Part shown: positions 1 to 6,986 of the stretch, in pieces | Layout of the letters: every line of letters starts with the position of its first letter | Numbering within the stretch: the stretch's first letter is position 1 | Translations under genes and position numbers: made by a program | Notes under the pieces: model-generated | What the model saw: the letters and a program-made list of their open reading frames with translations, nothing else | Databases searched by the model: none | What the model was told of the DNA's origin: nothing | Source of the DNA: Gammaproteobacteria bacterium | GTDB taxonomy: Bacteria > Pseudomonadota > Gammaproteobacteria > Steroidobacterales > Steroidobacteraceae | DNA length: 11,747 nucleotides | Assembly (NCBI GenBank): GCA_005877965.1 | Contig: VBNP01000035.1 | Span: forward strand, 1-11,747 | Reading direction: 5' to 3'

Positions 1-347
1 CCGGCCGAACCGCAATTCCAAAAGATATTCCGGAAGCGGCTGCGGTGGACGGTGCCGGCTTCTGGCGCACGGAGTTTCTGATCCTCGTGCCGATGATGAT
101 GCCGATCATCAGCGTTGCCGTCCTTTTCGGGATTATTTTCACCTTTACTGACATGACCGTCGTCTACATCCTGACCGCCGGCGGGCCTTTTGACTCCACC
201 CAGGTGCTTCCCTCTCTCGCCTTTACCCTCGGCATCCAGGGAAGCGACCTGGCCGCTGGCGCCGCGATCTCTCTCACTCTTGTTCCCTTGCTGGTGATCA
301 TCGCCTATTTGATGCTGCGCCTCGCTCATCGGGCTGAGGTGACCTGA
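1..347 (+). CDS. Carbohydrate ABC transporter permease, MalF/UgpA-like, 3' part
   Basis: The 5' end lies outside the window; the reading frame enters at base 3. About 114 C-terminal residues remain. They begin just before the EAA loop (PEAAAVDGAGFWRTEF), the cytoplasmic motif by which binding-protein-dependent permeases dock onto their ATPase. Two hydrophobic spans follow, with the FTFTDMTVVYILTAGGP segment between them, which is typical of the MalF-type (CUT1) sugar permease family. The product would be one half of the inner-membrane channel that imports a sugar or glycerol-phosphate-like solute; the substrate cannot be read from this fragment. Its TGA overlaps the ATG of the next permease by one base (TGATG), so the two are translationally coupled. 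Base composition is lower in GC than the genes to the right. Confidence 0.9.
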   Translation, partial: GRTAIPKDIPEAAAVDGAGFWRTEFLILVPMMMPIISVAVLFGIIFTFTDMTVVYILTAGGPFDSTQVLPSLAFTLGIQGSDLAAGAAISLTLVPLLVIIAYLMLRLAHRAEVT

Positions 348-1195
348 TGCAGACGAGCCTCTCCGGCCACGCCTTGCGCAAGATCGTGCACGTCCTGGTG
401 ATCACTGTGTTCACCGTGGCGCTGGCTTTCCCCTTCTACTGGATGGTCGTCACCAGCTTCAAGCAGAACGTTGATCTCTATACGATGGAGAACAACCCCT
501 TCGTTTTCAACGCCAAGCCCACTCTGGATCATTTGACGTTTCTGTTCACCCAGACCCGCTTCCTCCGATGGCTGGGCAACACCACATTCGTCGGTGTCGC
601 CGTCGTAGCCATCACACTGGTCTTTGCCCTCCCGGCGGCTTACTCGCTCGCGCGGCTCTCCGGGCGATGGGGCGAACGCGTCGGAATCGGCATCTTCCTC
701 ACCTATCTCGTTCCCCCAACGCTGTTATTCATTCCCCTCTCCAGAGTGATCGCGTATCTGGGGTTGCAGGACTCGCTGTGGGCGCTGATTCTCGTTTATC
801 CCAGCTTCACCGTGCCGTTTTCCATCTGGCTTCTCATGGGCTTCTTCAAGGCGATCCCCAGGGAATTGGAAGACGCGGCCATGGTCGACGGCCTCACGCG
901 GTTTGGCGCTTTCGTCAAGATGGTGATTCCGATCTCCACCTCGGGAATTCTCACCGTGGTGATCTTCACCTTCACCCTTGTCACCCAGGAGTTCGTATAC
1001 GCTTTGACGTTTCTCTCTTCGGAAGCGAATCAGATGATCGGCACGGGCATTCCTATTTTTCTGGTGCGCGGCGACGTTTACTACTGGGGAGCGCTGATGG
1101 CCGCATGCCTCATCGCCAGCCTGCCGATCGCGTTCCTTTACAACCTCTTCCTCGATCGCTTCATCGCCGGATTCACCGTCGGCGCCGTCAAATAA
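347..1195 (+). CDS. Carbohydrate ABC transporter permease, MalG/UgpE-like
   Basis: A complete 282-residue inner-membrane permease of the usual family length. Six hydrophobic spans are visible, roughly at residues 13-35, 78-100, 112-135, 143-166, 197-220 and 246-268. The conserved EAA loop at residues 173-195 (ELEDAAMVDGLTRFGAF, then VIP) couples to the ATP-binding subunit. The ending FTVGAVK matches the usual C-terminus of MalG-type CUT1 permeases. It pairs with the upstream MalF-like protein, whose stop codon overlaps this start. The binding protein and ATPase genes are not in the window and would be expected to the left. The substrate is unknown. GC content is about 50-63% in the lines I counted by hand, against about 60-75% further right. 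The next gene converges on it with only 34 bases between stop codons. Confidence 0.93.
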   Translation: MQTSLSGHALRKIVHVLVITVFTVALAFPFYWMVVTSFKQNVDLYTMENNPFVFNAKPTLDHLTFLFTQTRFLRWLGNTTFVGVAVVAITLVFALPAAYSLARLSGRWGERVGIGIFLTYLVPPTLLFIPLSRVIAYLGLQDSLWALILVYPSFTVPFSIWLLMGFFKAIPRELEDAAMVDGLTRFGAFVKMVIPISTSGILTVVIFTFTLVTQEFVYALTFLSSEANQMIGTGIPIFLVRGDVYYWGALMAACLIASLPIAFLYNLFLDRFIAGFTVGAVK

Positions 1196-1229
1196 GCGTA
1201 AACACAGATGAACAGTACCCGCACCGACC

Positions 1230-1904
1230 CTATCTTACGCTGTACCCGCGGCCCTCAAGGCAGGCGCGCATCGCGCGCTCATAGTCCGCGCGCTTGAGTT
1301 GGGTCTGCTCCGGCGGCACGCCGCCGGCGGACTGGGTCGGGTCGAACCCGGTCTGCGCCGACGCCCACCTGTGACACTCGTACTTGTCGCTCGCCTGTCG
1401 ATCCGCGGGCTGACCGTTGTGCGGATAGATGTACAGATCGTCACCCGGCGGCGCCTCGCCCGGTGGCGACTCGCTGCTCGCACCCGGATCGTTCGGCGGG
1501 TCTACGACCTCGTAGCCATCCTGGGCGTCACGCCACACGTAGTAGGTGTCGTTGGCGTAGTAGTACGGCAGCCCGCCAATCCACAGCGTGGTGTAGAACG
1601 GCGGCAGCACCGGGACGAACACGCCAACAGGCGCCGCGACGACCACGAAGCTCGGGCCGCGCGGCGCGTACCAGACGCCGCCCGAGTAAAAGAAGCGCCC
1701 GCCCCCGCGGCTGACGACGAAGGGCCTGCCGGGCACCGCGTGCACGAATCCGCCGCGGTCCGGGTAGTAGTGGTTGTGGCCATGGCGCGCGTCGGCATGC
1801 TCGGCACGCGCACCGCCATGGCGCTCATCCGCCCGCACCGGGGTCGCGTTCAGTGCCAGCGCCAGGAGTGCCGCGCCGCACGCCCCTGCGAAAACGCTCC
1901 TCAT
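1230..1904 (-). CDS. Secreted DUF6515-like protein with C-terminal YEC/GYSV module
   Basis: A 224-residue exported protein. I place the start at 1904 rather than the in-frame ATG at 1931, because the later start gives a clean signal peptide (hydrophobic residues 4-20, likely cleavage after VRA at 25) and lies one base after the upstream stop codon. The mature part opens with a His-rich stretch (AEHADARHGHNHYY). Residues 65-136 hold the aromatic, Val-rich core recalled from DUF6515 proteins (GVWYAPRGPSFVVVAAP, VPVLPPFYTTLWIGG, PYYYANDTYYVW, GYEVVDPP). A Pro/Glu/Ser linker leads to a C-terminal module (DKYECHRWASAQTGFDP at 173-189, then YERAMRACLEGRGYSVR at 208-224) that also occurs in the upstream neighbour. 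Its function is unknown; a periplasmic or cell-surface role is inferred. It is probably co-transcribed and translationally coupled with the upstream gene. Confidence 0.82.
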   Translation of the reverse strand: MRSVFAGACGAALLALALNATPVRADERHGGARAEHADARHGHNHYYPDRGGFVHAVPGRPFVVSRGGGRFFYSGGVWYAPRGPSFVVVAAPVGVFVPVLPPFYTTLWIGGLPYYYANDTYYVWRDAQDGYEVVDPPNDPGASSESPPGEAPPGDDLYIYPHNGQPADRQASDKYECHRWASAQTGFDPTQSAGGVPPEQTQLKRADYERAMRACLEGRGYSVR

Positions 1905-1905
1905 C

Positions 1906-2484
1906 TCACCGTACGCTGTAACCGCGCGCATCCAGGCAGGCGCCGATGGCGCGCCGGTAATTGGCCGCCTTCTGCTCCTGCACGGCGGCCTGGCGCCGAT
2001 CGTTCACGACCACCGTGCGCGCTTCCTGGGCGTTGGCCGCATCACTGGCGCTGCCGATCGCGCCGCCGACCACCGCGCCCGCCAGCGCGCCGGTGGCGGT
2101 CTCCCACGGCCTGGAGATCGCCGCGCCGATGATGGCGCCGGTCACCGCGCCCACCGCGGTGCCGGTTCCTGGAGGGGGCCCCGCTGAGACGACACGCACG
2201 CGCTCGTGCGGCGGCACGCCCGGGGCACTCGGATCAAAGCCGGTCTGCTGCGTCGCCCACTGGCTGCACTCGTAGTGGTCGCGATCCTGCTGCTGCGGCG
2301 CCTGGCCGTGCAGCGGATACGCATAAACATCGGGGGTCGGGGGCGGCGGCGGCGCCTCGCTGTACACGCGTTGCACCGGCCGCGGCGGCGGCTGCGCCAC
2401 ACAACCTGCCAGAGCCAGGCCGGCCAGCGTCACCGCCGCCACCCAGGGCAGCGTCGTGCGAATGCTCGTTTGGGTTCGGTTCAT
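1906..2484 (-). CDS. Glycine-zipper lipoprotein with split YEC/GYSV module
   Basis: 192 residues. The N-terminus is a lipoprotein signal: hydrophobic residues 13-27 and lipobox LAGC, with Cys28 as the lipid-modified residue. The next residue is Val, not Asp, so Lol-dependent sorting to the outer membrane is expected. A proline-rich stretch (30-50) is followed by YPLHGQ and DRDHYECSQWATQQTGFDP (67-85). A glycine zipper runs over about 107-146, with repeated small-residue spacing (GAVTGAIIGAA, then GALAGAVVGGAIG), as in YMGG-like glycine-zipper proteins that insert into or span membranes. The C-terminus (NYRRAIGACLDARGYSVR) resembles the end of the downstream protein. The molecular role is unknown. 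It is the first gene of a two-gene unit. The region just upstream of the ATG has only a weak AGG about seven bases away. Confidence 0.87.
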   Translation of the reverse strand: MNRTQTSIRTTLPWVAAVTLAGLALAGCVAQPPPRPVQRVYSEAPPPPPTPDVYAYPLHGQAPQQQDRDHYECSQWATQQTGFDPSAPGVPPHERVRVVSAGPPPGTGTAVGAVTGAIIGAAISRPWETATGALAGAVVGGAIGSASDAANAQEARTVVVNDRRQAAVQEQKAANYRRAIGACLDARGYSVR

Positions 2485-2710
2485 GATCGGGCCTGTCCCT
2501 TTGAAAGCGCAAGCTTCCCGAAGAACGCTGATTGCGGGCTCGCGGTTGACACTTCAAGACCCCCGCAAACACGCCGGATTTGACGTCCGCGCAGCCTGCA
2601 AGTTCCGGCGGCCCCGGGCCTTGGCGCGCCGCGAACCGTGCCGCCGGCGCTGAATGTGAACAATTGTCAAGGCGCCGGAGCGCCTGCACACGCCGCGCAA
2701 GTGTAGCGCT
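2485..2710. other. Intergenic region between kdsB and the lipoprotein pair
   Basis: This 226-base gap separates the end of the LPS operon from the downstream minus-strand lipoprotein gene. On the minus strand it holds a perfect TTGACA hexamer (2665-2670), but nothing resembling TATAAT lies 15-19 bases downstream, so I do not call a promoter. Just before it is a 6-bp GC-rich stem with a four-base loop (2670-2685). The stem has no following T-run, so it is a poor intrinsic terminator. No convincing small gene or RNA was seen. The promoter of the lipoprotein pair must lie here or upstream of kdsB, but I cannot place it. Confidence 0.5.
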
Positions 2711-3475
2711 TCAGCGCACCGGCGGAGCCATCAGCGCCGTGACCCGTTCGAGATCTGCGAGCGTGTTCACGTCCGGACCGGGGGCCTCGAGGGCCTCGGC
2801 GATCCAGACAGCCAAGCCGTGTTCGAGCGCGCGCAACTGCTCGAGTCTCTCGCGCGCCTCGAGCGCACCGGGGGGCAGCTGCGCGAGGCGCAGGAGCGCG
2901 CCCACCCGATAGGCGTAGATGCCAACGTGGCGGCGCGCGCCGCCGCAGTCGCGCTGACTGGCGAGTCCCGCGGGCGCGCCGTCGCGATTCCAGGGAATCG
3001 GCGGGCGGCTGAAGTACAGTGCCCGCCCCGATGCGTCGGCCACGACTTTCACCGCGTTGGGATCCAGCAGCGCCTGCACCGAAGAGATCGGGGTGGCGAG
3101 CGTGCCGACATCCGCCTGCGGCTGCGCCCGCAGGACGCCAGCCACCTGGCCGATGAGCGCCGGGGGAATGAGCGGCTCATCGCCCTGAACGTTCACCACG
3201 ATGTCTTCCTGCGGCCAATGGCGCGCGCGCGCGACCTCGGCGATGCGATCGGTGCCGGAGGCGTGGGTGCGGGCGGTCAGCACCGCCTCGGCACCGAAGG
3301 AGTGCGCGGCGCTGACGATCCGCTCATCGTCGGTGGCGATCAGCACCTCAAGCGCCCCCGCCGCGCAGGCACGCTCATACACCCACTGCAGCATCGGCTT
3401 GCCGCCGATCGGGCGCAGCACCTTGCCCGCCAGCCGCGCCGAGGCGTGACGCGCTGGTATGACCACCCGGAACAC
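2711..3475 (-). CDS. kdsB: 3-deoxy-manno-octulosonate cytidylyltransferase (CMP-Kdo synthetase)
   Basis: This cytoplasmic enzyme converts CTP and Kdo to CMP-Kdo and pyrophosphate, supplying the sugar that is attached to lipid A. It has 254 residues, the usual length. The nucleotide-binding start (VVIPARHASARLAGKVL, residues 4-20), ATDD (47-50), HASGTDR (71-77) and the VQGDEPLIPP block (96-105, with the metal-binding Asp99) are all present. So are ALYFSRPPIPWNRD and HVGIYAYR in the middle, and the NTLADLERV end. The start codon is GTG, with AAGGG about six bases upstream. An oddity is that the second expected Mg-ligand Asp near the C-terminus (VDT in E. coli) reads VNT here (Asn237). The gene is last in the operon, 15 bases after ycaR. 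Confidence 0.95.
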   Translation of the reverse strand: MFRVVIPARHASARLAGKVLRPIGGKPMLQWVYERACAAGALEVLIATDDERIVSAAHSFGAEAVLTARTHASGTDRIAEVARARHWPQEDIVVNVQGDEPLIPPALIGQVAGVLRAQPQADVGTLATPISSVQALLDPNAVKVVADASGRALYFSRPPIPWNRDGAPAGLASQRDCGGARRHVGIYAYRVGALLRLAQLPPGALEARERLEQLRALEHGLAVWIAEALEAPGPDVNTLADLERVTALMAPPVR

Positions 3476-3490
3476 GCGCCGCCCTTCAGC

Positions 3491-3679
3491 TCAACGATCG
3501 AGCAGAGGATCGTCGGCGGCGAGCTGGCGCGCCTCTTCCTCCAGCATCACGGGCACCGCGTCGCGGATCGGATAGGCGAGACGATCCATGCGGCACACCA
3601 GCACCTGCGCCTCGCGCTGGAACTTGAGCGGCCCCTTGCACACCGGACAGGCGAGTATCTCGAGCAGGCGTGCATCCAT
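3491..3679 (-). CDS. ycaR: Small zinc-ribbon-like Trm112/YcaR family protein
   Basis: A 62-residue protein of the UPF0434/YcaR family, related to Trm112, the small zinc-binding partner of methyltransferases in eukaryotes and archaea. It matches E. coli YcaR nearly end to end: MDARLLEILACPVCKGPL, then a cysteine at 29, then DRLAYPIRDAVPVMLEEEAR. The cysteines at 11, 14 and 29 are in the same places as in YcaR. The usual DGIPV reads DAVPV here. Its ATG shares the A of the lpxK stop codon (TGATG), which fixes the start; a longer in-frame version starting at 3811 would lie inside lpxK and is not credible. The position between lpxK and kdsB is the family's classic location. Its biochemical role in bacteria is not settled. 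Confidence 0.93.
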   Translation of the reverse strand: MDARLLEILACPVCKGPLKFQREAQVLVCRMDRLAYPIRDAVPVMLEEEARQLAADDPLLDR

Positions 3680-4710
3680 CAGGTCTGACCTCCGGCGCCG
3701 GTGGGGCGCACTTTCGCCAGCACCCGCGCGAGCAACTCGTGCGCCTCGCGCGCGCCGAACTGCGCGGCGACCGGGACATACCACAGCCGCGGGTCGGCGA
3801 ACGCCACACATTTTACGGCATCTTTCTCGGTCATGAGCACCGGCAGGCGATCGGCGAACGCCAGCTCCGGGGCCGCGAAGCGATGGTGGTCGGCAAAGGC
3901 GTGCTCGATGACCTCGATCCCATGCGCGCGCAGCTCGCGAAAGAAGCGCGCCGGGTTGCCGATCCCGGCAACGGCGTGCACGCGCTGTCCGCAGAACCCG
4001 TGCAGCGCGCGCGGCGGCTCCTGTCCGTCGAGCCTCAGCGCCTCCTGCGCGACCAGCCGCATTTCCAGCGCCGGGGACGTGCGCGACGCTGCGCCGAGCG
4101 AACCGTGCTCGGGCGCGCCGTTCACCACCACCGCGTCGGGTTGCGGCAAACGCCCGAGCGGCTCACGCAGCGGGCCCGCCGGCAGCACCCGGCCGTTGCC
4201 CAGGCCGCGCGCGCCGTCGATCACCACGATCTCGCAATCACGGCCCAGGCGCAGATGCTGCAGTCCGTCGTCCGCGAGGATCACATCCGCGCCTCCGGCC
4301 ACCAGCGCGCGCGCGCCGGCCACGCGGTCCCTGGCGACGATGGTCGGACAGGCGGTGCGACGCGCGAGGATCAGCGGCTCATCGCCGACCTGTCGCCAGT
4401 CGGAAGTCGACTGCACGGCGCGCGGCCCGGCGCCGCGGCGCCCGTAACCGCGCGAGACGATGCCCACCTTCAGTCCCTCGGCGATCAGCCGGCGCGCGAG
4501 CCAGATGGTGAGCGGCGTCTTGCCGGTGCCGCCGAGCGTGAGATTGCCGACCACCACCACCGGCTTGCCGGCCCGCTCGGTGCGCAGCCAGCCCGAGACA
4601 TAGGCGCGGCGGCGCGCGCGCATCAGTGCGCCATACAACCAGGCCAGCGGCGTGAGGAGCGAGGGGGGCGCGCGCTCCCGATACCACAGCTCGGTGAGGC
4701 GCTGCTCCAT
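3679..4710 (-). CDS. lpxK: Tetraacyldisaccharide 4'-kinase (lipid A 4'-kinase)
   Basis: This enzyme phosphorylates the 4' position of tetraacyldisaccharide-1-phosphate to make lipid IVA, on the cytoplasmic face of the inner membrane. The protein has 343 residues, normal for the family. Residues about 18-35 form an N-terminal membrane-associating helix. VVVVGNLTLGGTGKTP (51-66) contains the Walker A loop. SRGYGR (86-91) follows. LADDGLQH (145-152) carries the acidic catalytic residues of the family. HAFADHHRF (270-278) and MTEKDAVKC (293-301) are the conserved C-terminal blocks. The ATG is preceded by GGGAGG only two bases away. It begins 14 bases after msbA and its stop overlaps the ycaR start. 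MsbA exports the end product of the pathway this enzyme serves. Confidence 0.96.
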   Translation of the reverse strand: MEQRLTELWYRERAPPSLLTPLAWLYGALMRARRRAYVSGWLRTERAGKPVVVVGNLTLGGTGKTPLTIWLARRLIAEGLKVGIVSRGYGRRGAGPRAVQSTSDWRQVGDEPLILARRTACPTIVARDRVAGARALVAGGADVILADDGLQHLRLGRDCEIVVIDGARGLGNGRVLPAGPLREPLGRLPQPDAVVVNGAPEHGSLGAASRTSPALEMRLVAQEALRLDGQEPPRALHGFCGQRVHAVAGIGNPARFFRELRAHGIEVIEHAFADHHRFAAPELAFADRLPVLMTEKDAVKCVAFADPRLWYVPVAAQFGAREAHELLARVLAKVRPTGAGGQT

Positions 4711-4724
4711 CGCCTCCCGCCCCG

Positions 4725-6542
4725 TCAGGCCGAGAACTGCAGGCGGTGCAGCTGGGCGTACAGGCCGCCGCGCGCCAGCAGTTGCACGTGCGTGCCGCTC
4801 TCGGCGATCGTGCCCGCATCGAGCACGATGATCCGATCGGCCTGCTCCACGGTGGACAGGCGGTGGGCGATGATGAGCGTGGTGCGGTTGCGCACCAGCT
4901 GCGCCAGCGCGGCCTGGATGTGCCGCTCGGCCTCGGTGTCGAGCGCGGAGGTCGCCTCGTCGAGGATCAGGATCGGCGCATCCTTCAGCAGCGCCCGCGC
5001 GATGGCGATGCGCTGGCGCTGCCCGCCGGAAAGCAGCACGCCGCGATCACCCACCAGCGCATCGAGCCCGGCGGGCTGGCTGCGCGCGAACTCGAGCACG
5101 TGAGCGGCCTCCGCCGCGCGCTCGACGGCCGCATCCGGCAGCTCGCGGCCGAAGGCGATGTTGTTGCGGATGGTGTCATCGAACAGCACCACATCCTGGC
5201 TGACGACCGCGATCTGCTCGCGCAGGTTGCGCAGCTCGTAATCGCGCACATCGCGACCATCGATGCACACGCTGCCTGCGCCGGCGTCGTAGAAGCGCGG
5301 CAGGAGATTCACCAGCGTCGACTTGCCGCTGCCGGAGCGCCCGACGATCGCCAGACTCTCGCCCGCGGCGACCTCGAGCGACACGTCGGCAAGCGCCGCG
5401 GGCCGCGCGCACGCCGGCGCCGCCCCGGGATCCGCCGCCCCCACCCCGCCCGCGTAACTGAACCACACGTGATCGAACCGCACCGCACCGCGTGCGCGCG
5501 CGACCCGCCAGGCGCCGCCCTGCGGCTCCACCGCCTGATCCAGCAGCTCGAACAGGCTCTGCCCGGCGGCGATCCCCTGCTGCAGCGGACCGGCCACGCC
5601 GACCAGCTCGCGCAGCGGCTGCGCGATGCTCACCAGCGCGGTGAGGAAGCCCAGCAGGTCACCCATGCTCATGCGGCCGTGGATGGCATCGGCTATCGCG
5701 ATCGAGAGCACGAACGCGAGACCCAGGACGGTCACCAGCTGCACGGTCGGATTCGAGACTCCCTTGGTCAGAACGAGCTTCATGTTCGAGCGCAGGTTGC
5801 GATCGTTCACGGCGTCGAACTGCCGGCCCAGATGCTCCTGGGCGTTGTAGACCTTGACGAGCCGCGGGGCTTCGAAGCCCTCCTTGGCGACGCGCGTGAC
5901 GTCGCCCATCGAGTCCTGGATACGGCGGCTGTAGCGGCGGAATTTCTGGTTGATGACCGACACCAGCCAGCCCACCAGCGGCCCCATGATGAGCGCGATG
6001 AGCGTGAGGCGCGCGTTGAGCCACAGCAGGAAGCCGACCGAGGCGATGATGGTGAGCGTGGTGCGCACCGCGATGATCACCGAGTCGGTGGTCGCCTGGC
6101 CGATCTGCTCGGTGTTGTAGGTGAGGCGCGACAGCAGCGTGGCGGAGGAGCTGCGATCGAAGTAACCGATCGGCAGGTGCAGGATGTGCCGGAACACCTC
6201 GCGCCGCAACTGGCTTACGATGCGGCGGCCGACGTAGCCCATAAAGTAGGTCTGGGTGAAGTCGCCCAGACCCCGCAGGATGAACAGTCCGATCAGGGCG
6301 AGCGGCACCCACACGATGGTGCGCGGGTCCTGGTGGGTGAAGGTGCCGTCGCCGAATTTCTTGGCGAGCAGCGCGAAGCTCGCCATGGTGGCGGAAAACA
6401 GCACCCCGCCCAGGATCCCGAGAATGAAGCGCCCCCGGTAGGGGCGCAGGTAGCCGAGCAGGCGCCGATAGGCCCGCAGCGCGCCGCCCCCGAGGGGCGG
6501 CGTGCTCCTCGTTGCGATCGGCGGGCGGACCGTGTCGTTCAA
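4725..6542 (-). CDS. msbA: Lipid A export ABC transporter, permease/ATPase MsbA
   Basis: A homodimeric half-transporter that flips the lipid A-core to the periplasmic leaflet of the inner membrane. It has 605 residues. The transmembrane domain spans about 33-325 with six helices. In the nucleotide-binding domain I read the A-loop Tyr363, Walker A GRSGSGKST (401-409), Q-loop VVSQDVVLFDD (446-456), signature LSGGQRQR (504-511), Walker B ILILDEATSALD (524-535) and switch His560. The start is an unusual TTG whose bases overlap the exbD TGA; no ATG or GTG occurs before the first membrane helix, so I accept it. A stretch of 17 residues after the A-loop (365-381, Gly/Ala/Pro-rich) is about 12 longer than in E. 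coli MsbA. It sits between the exbD and lpxK genes of the operon. Confidence 0.94.
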   Translation of the reverse strand: MNDTVRPPIATRSTPPLGGGALRAYRRLLGYLRPYRGRFILGILGGVLFSATMASFALLAKKFGDGTFTHQDPRTIVWVPLALIGLFILRGLGDFTQTYFMGYVGRRIVSQLRREVFRHILHLPIGYFDRSSSATLLSRLTYNTEQIGQATTDSVIIAVRTTLTIIASVGFLLWLNARLTLIALIMGPLVGWLVSVINQKFRRYSRRIQDSMGDVTRVAKEGFEAPRLVKVYNAQEHLGRQFDAVNDRNLRSNMKLVLTKGVSNPTVQLVTVLGLAFVLSIAIADAIHGRMSMGDLLGFLTALVSIAQPLRELVGVAGPLQQGIAAGQSLFELLDQAVEPQGGAWRVARARGAVRFDHVWFSYAGGVGAADPGAAPACARPAALADVSLEVAAGESLAIVGRSGSGKSTLVNLLPRFYDAGAGSVCIDGRDVRDYELRNLREQIAVVSQDVVLFDDTIRNNIAFGRELPDAAVERAAEAAHVLEFARSQPAGLDALVGDRGVLLSGGQRQRIAIARALLKDAPILILDEATSALDTEAERHIQAALAQLVRNRTTLIIAHRLSTVEQADRIIVLDAGTIAESGTHVQLLARGGLYAQLHRLQFSA

Positions 6543-6970
6543 GGCTTGCCCGCCGTCTCTTCCTTGACCGTCGCGATATTGACCTCGGAGAAACCGAGGC
6601 GCCCGAGCACGTCCATGGCGGTGATGACGGACTGGTGTGCGGCGCGGGCATCCGCGCGCAGCGTGACCCGCCTGCTGCGGTCAGTGCCGGCTTCCTTGAG
6701 CAGCGCGGCGCGCAGCGTCTCGGGGCTCGCGTTGATGAGTTCGCGGCCGTTCACGAGATAACCGCCCTGCTGGGTCACGCTCACCACCAGCGGCTCGCCG
6801 CCCACCTTTTCCAGCGGCACCGCGCTCGCGTGCGGCAGGTGCACGCGCAGGCGCCCCTCATCGCTGAACCGGCTCGAGAGGATGAAGAACACCACGAGCA
6901 GCAGCACCACGTCGATCAGTGACACGACGTTGATCTCCGGCTCTTCGTGATGGCGTCGCTGGAGGTTCAT
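6539..6970 (-). CDS. exbD: ExbD/TolR-family proton-channel subunit
   Basis: A 143-residue inner-membrane protein. There is a short cytoplasmic N-terminus, one membrane helix (about 13-32, NVVSLIDVVLLLVVFFILSS) containing Asp20 in the place of the essential proton-carrying aspartate of ExbD/TolR, and a periplasmic domain from about residue 36. I chose the ATG at 6970 because upstream in-frame starts run back into exbB and add a basic tail foreign to the family. It works with ExbB to turn the proton gradient into mechanical work on an envelope partner. Which partner is not shown by the sequence; no TonB or TolA gene is here. The operon position before msbA suggests a link with LPS transport, but this is inference. 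Its stop overlaps the msbA start by four bases (TTGA). Confidence 0.92.
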   Translation of the reverse strand: MNLQRRHHEEPEINVVSLIDVVLLLVVFFILSSRFSDEGRLRVHLPHASAVPLEKVGGEPLVVSVTQQGGYLVNGRELINASPETLRAALLKEAGTDRSRRVTLRADARAAHQSVITAMDVLGRLGFSEVNIATVKEETAGKP

Positions 6971-6986
6971 GGCCGCCGGTCGCGAT

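Noticed and set aside
568..1284. A 238-codon + strand frame overlapping the second sugar permease
   Set aside because: It is an alternative frame of the MalG-like gene, full of Arg/His/Ser, and runs past that gene's stop without any domain.
2546..2551. TTGACA on the + strand
   Set aside because: There is no matching -10 box and no + strand gene downstream; the genes here read leftward.
2481..2663. A 60-codon minus-strand frame in the gap after kdsB
   Set aside because: It has no ribosome binding site, no hydrophobic or domain pattern, and runs into the start of the lipoprotein gene out of frame.
2670..2685. Intrinsic terminator for the kdsB operon
   Set aside because: The stem is only 6 bp and no T-run follows, so I list it as a structure, not a terminator.
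3670..5103. A 477-codon open frame on the + strand
   Set aside because: It is antisense to lpxK and the end of msbA; its sequence shows no protein-like domain and the opposite strand is unambiguous.
4746..6761. A 671-codon open frame on the + strand
   Set aside because: It is antisense to msbA and exbD, with the His/Arg/Gln-rich composition of a shadow frame and no ribosome binding site or domain.
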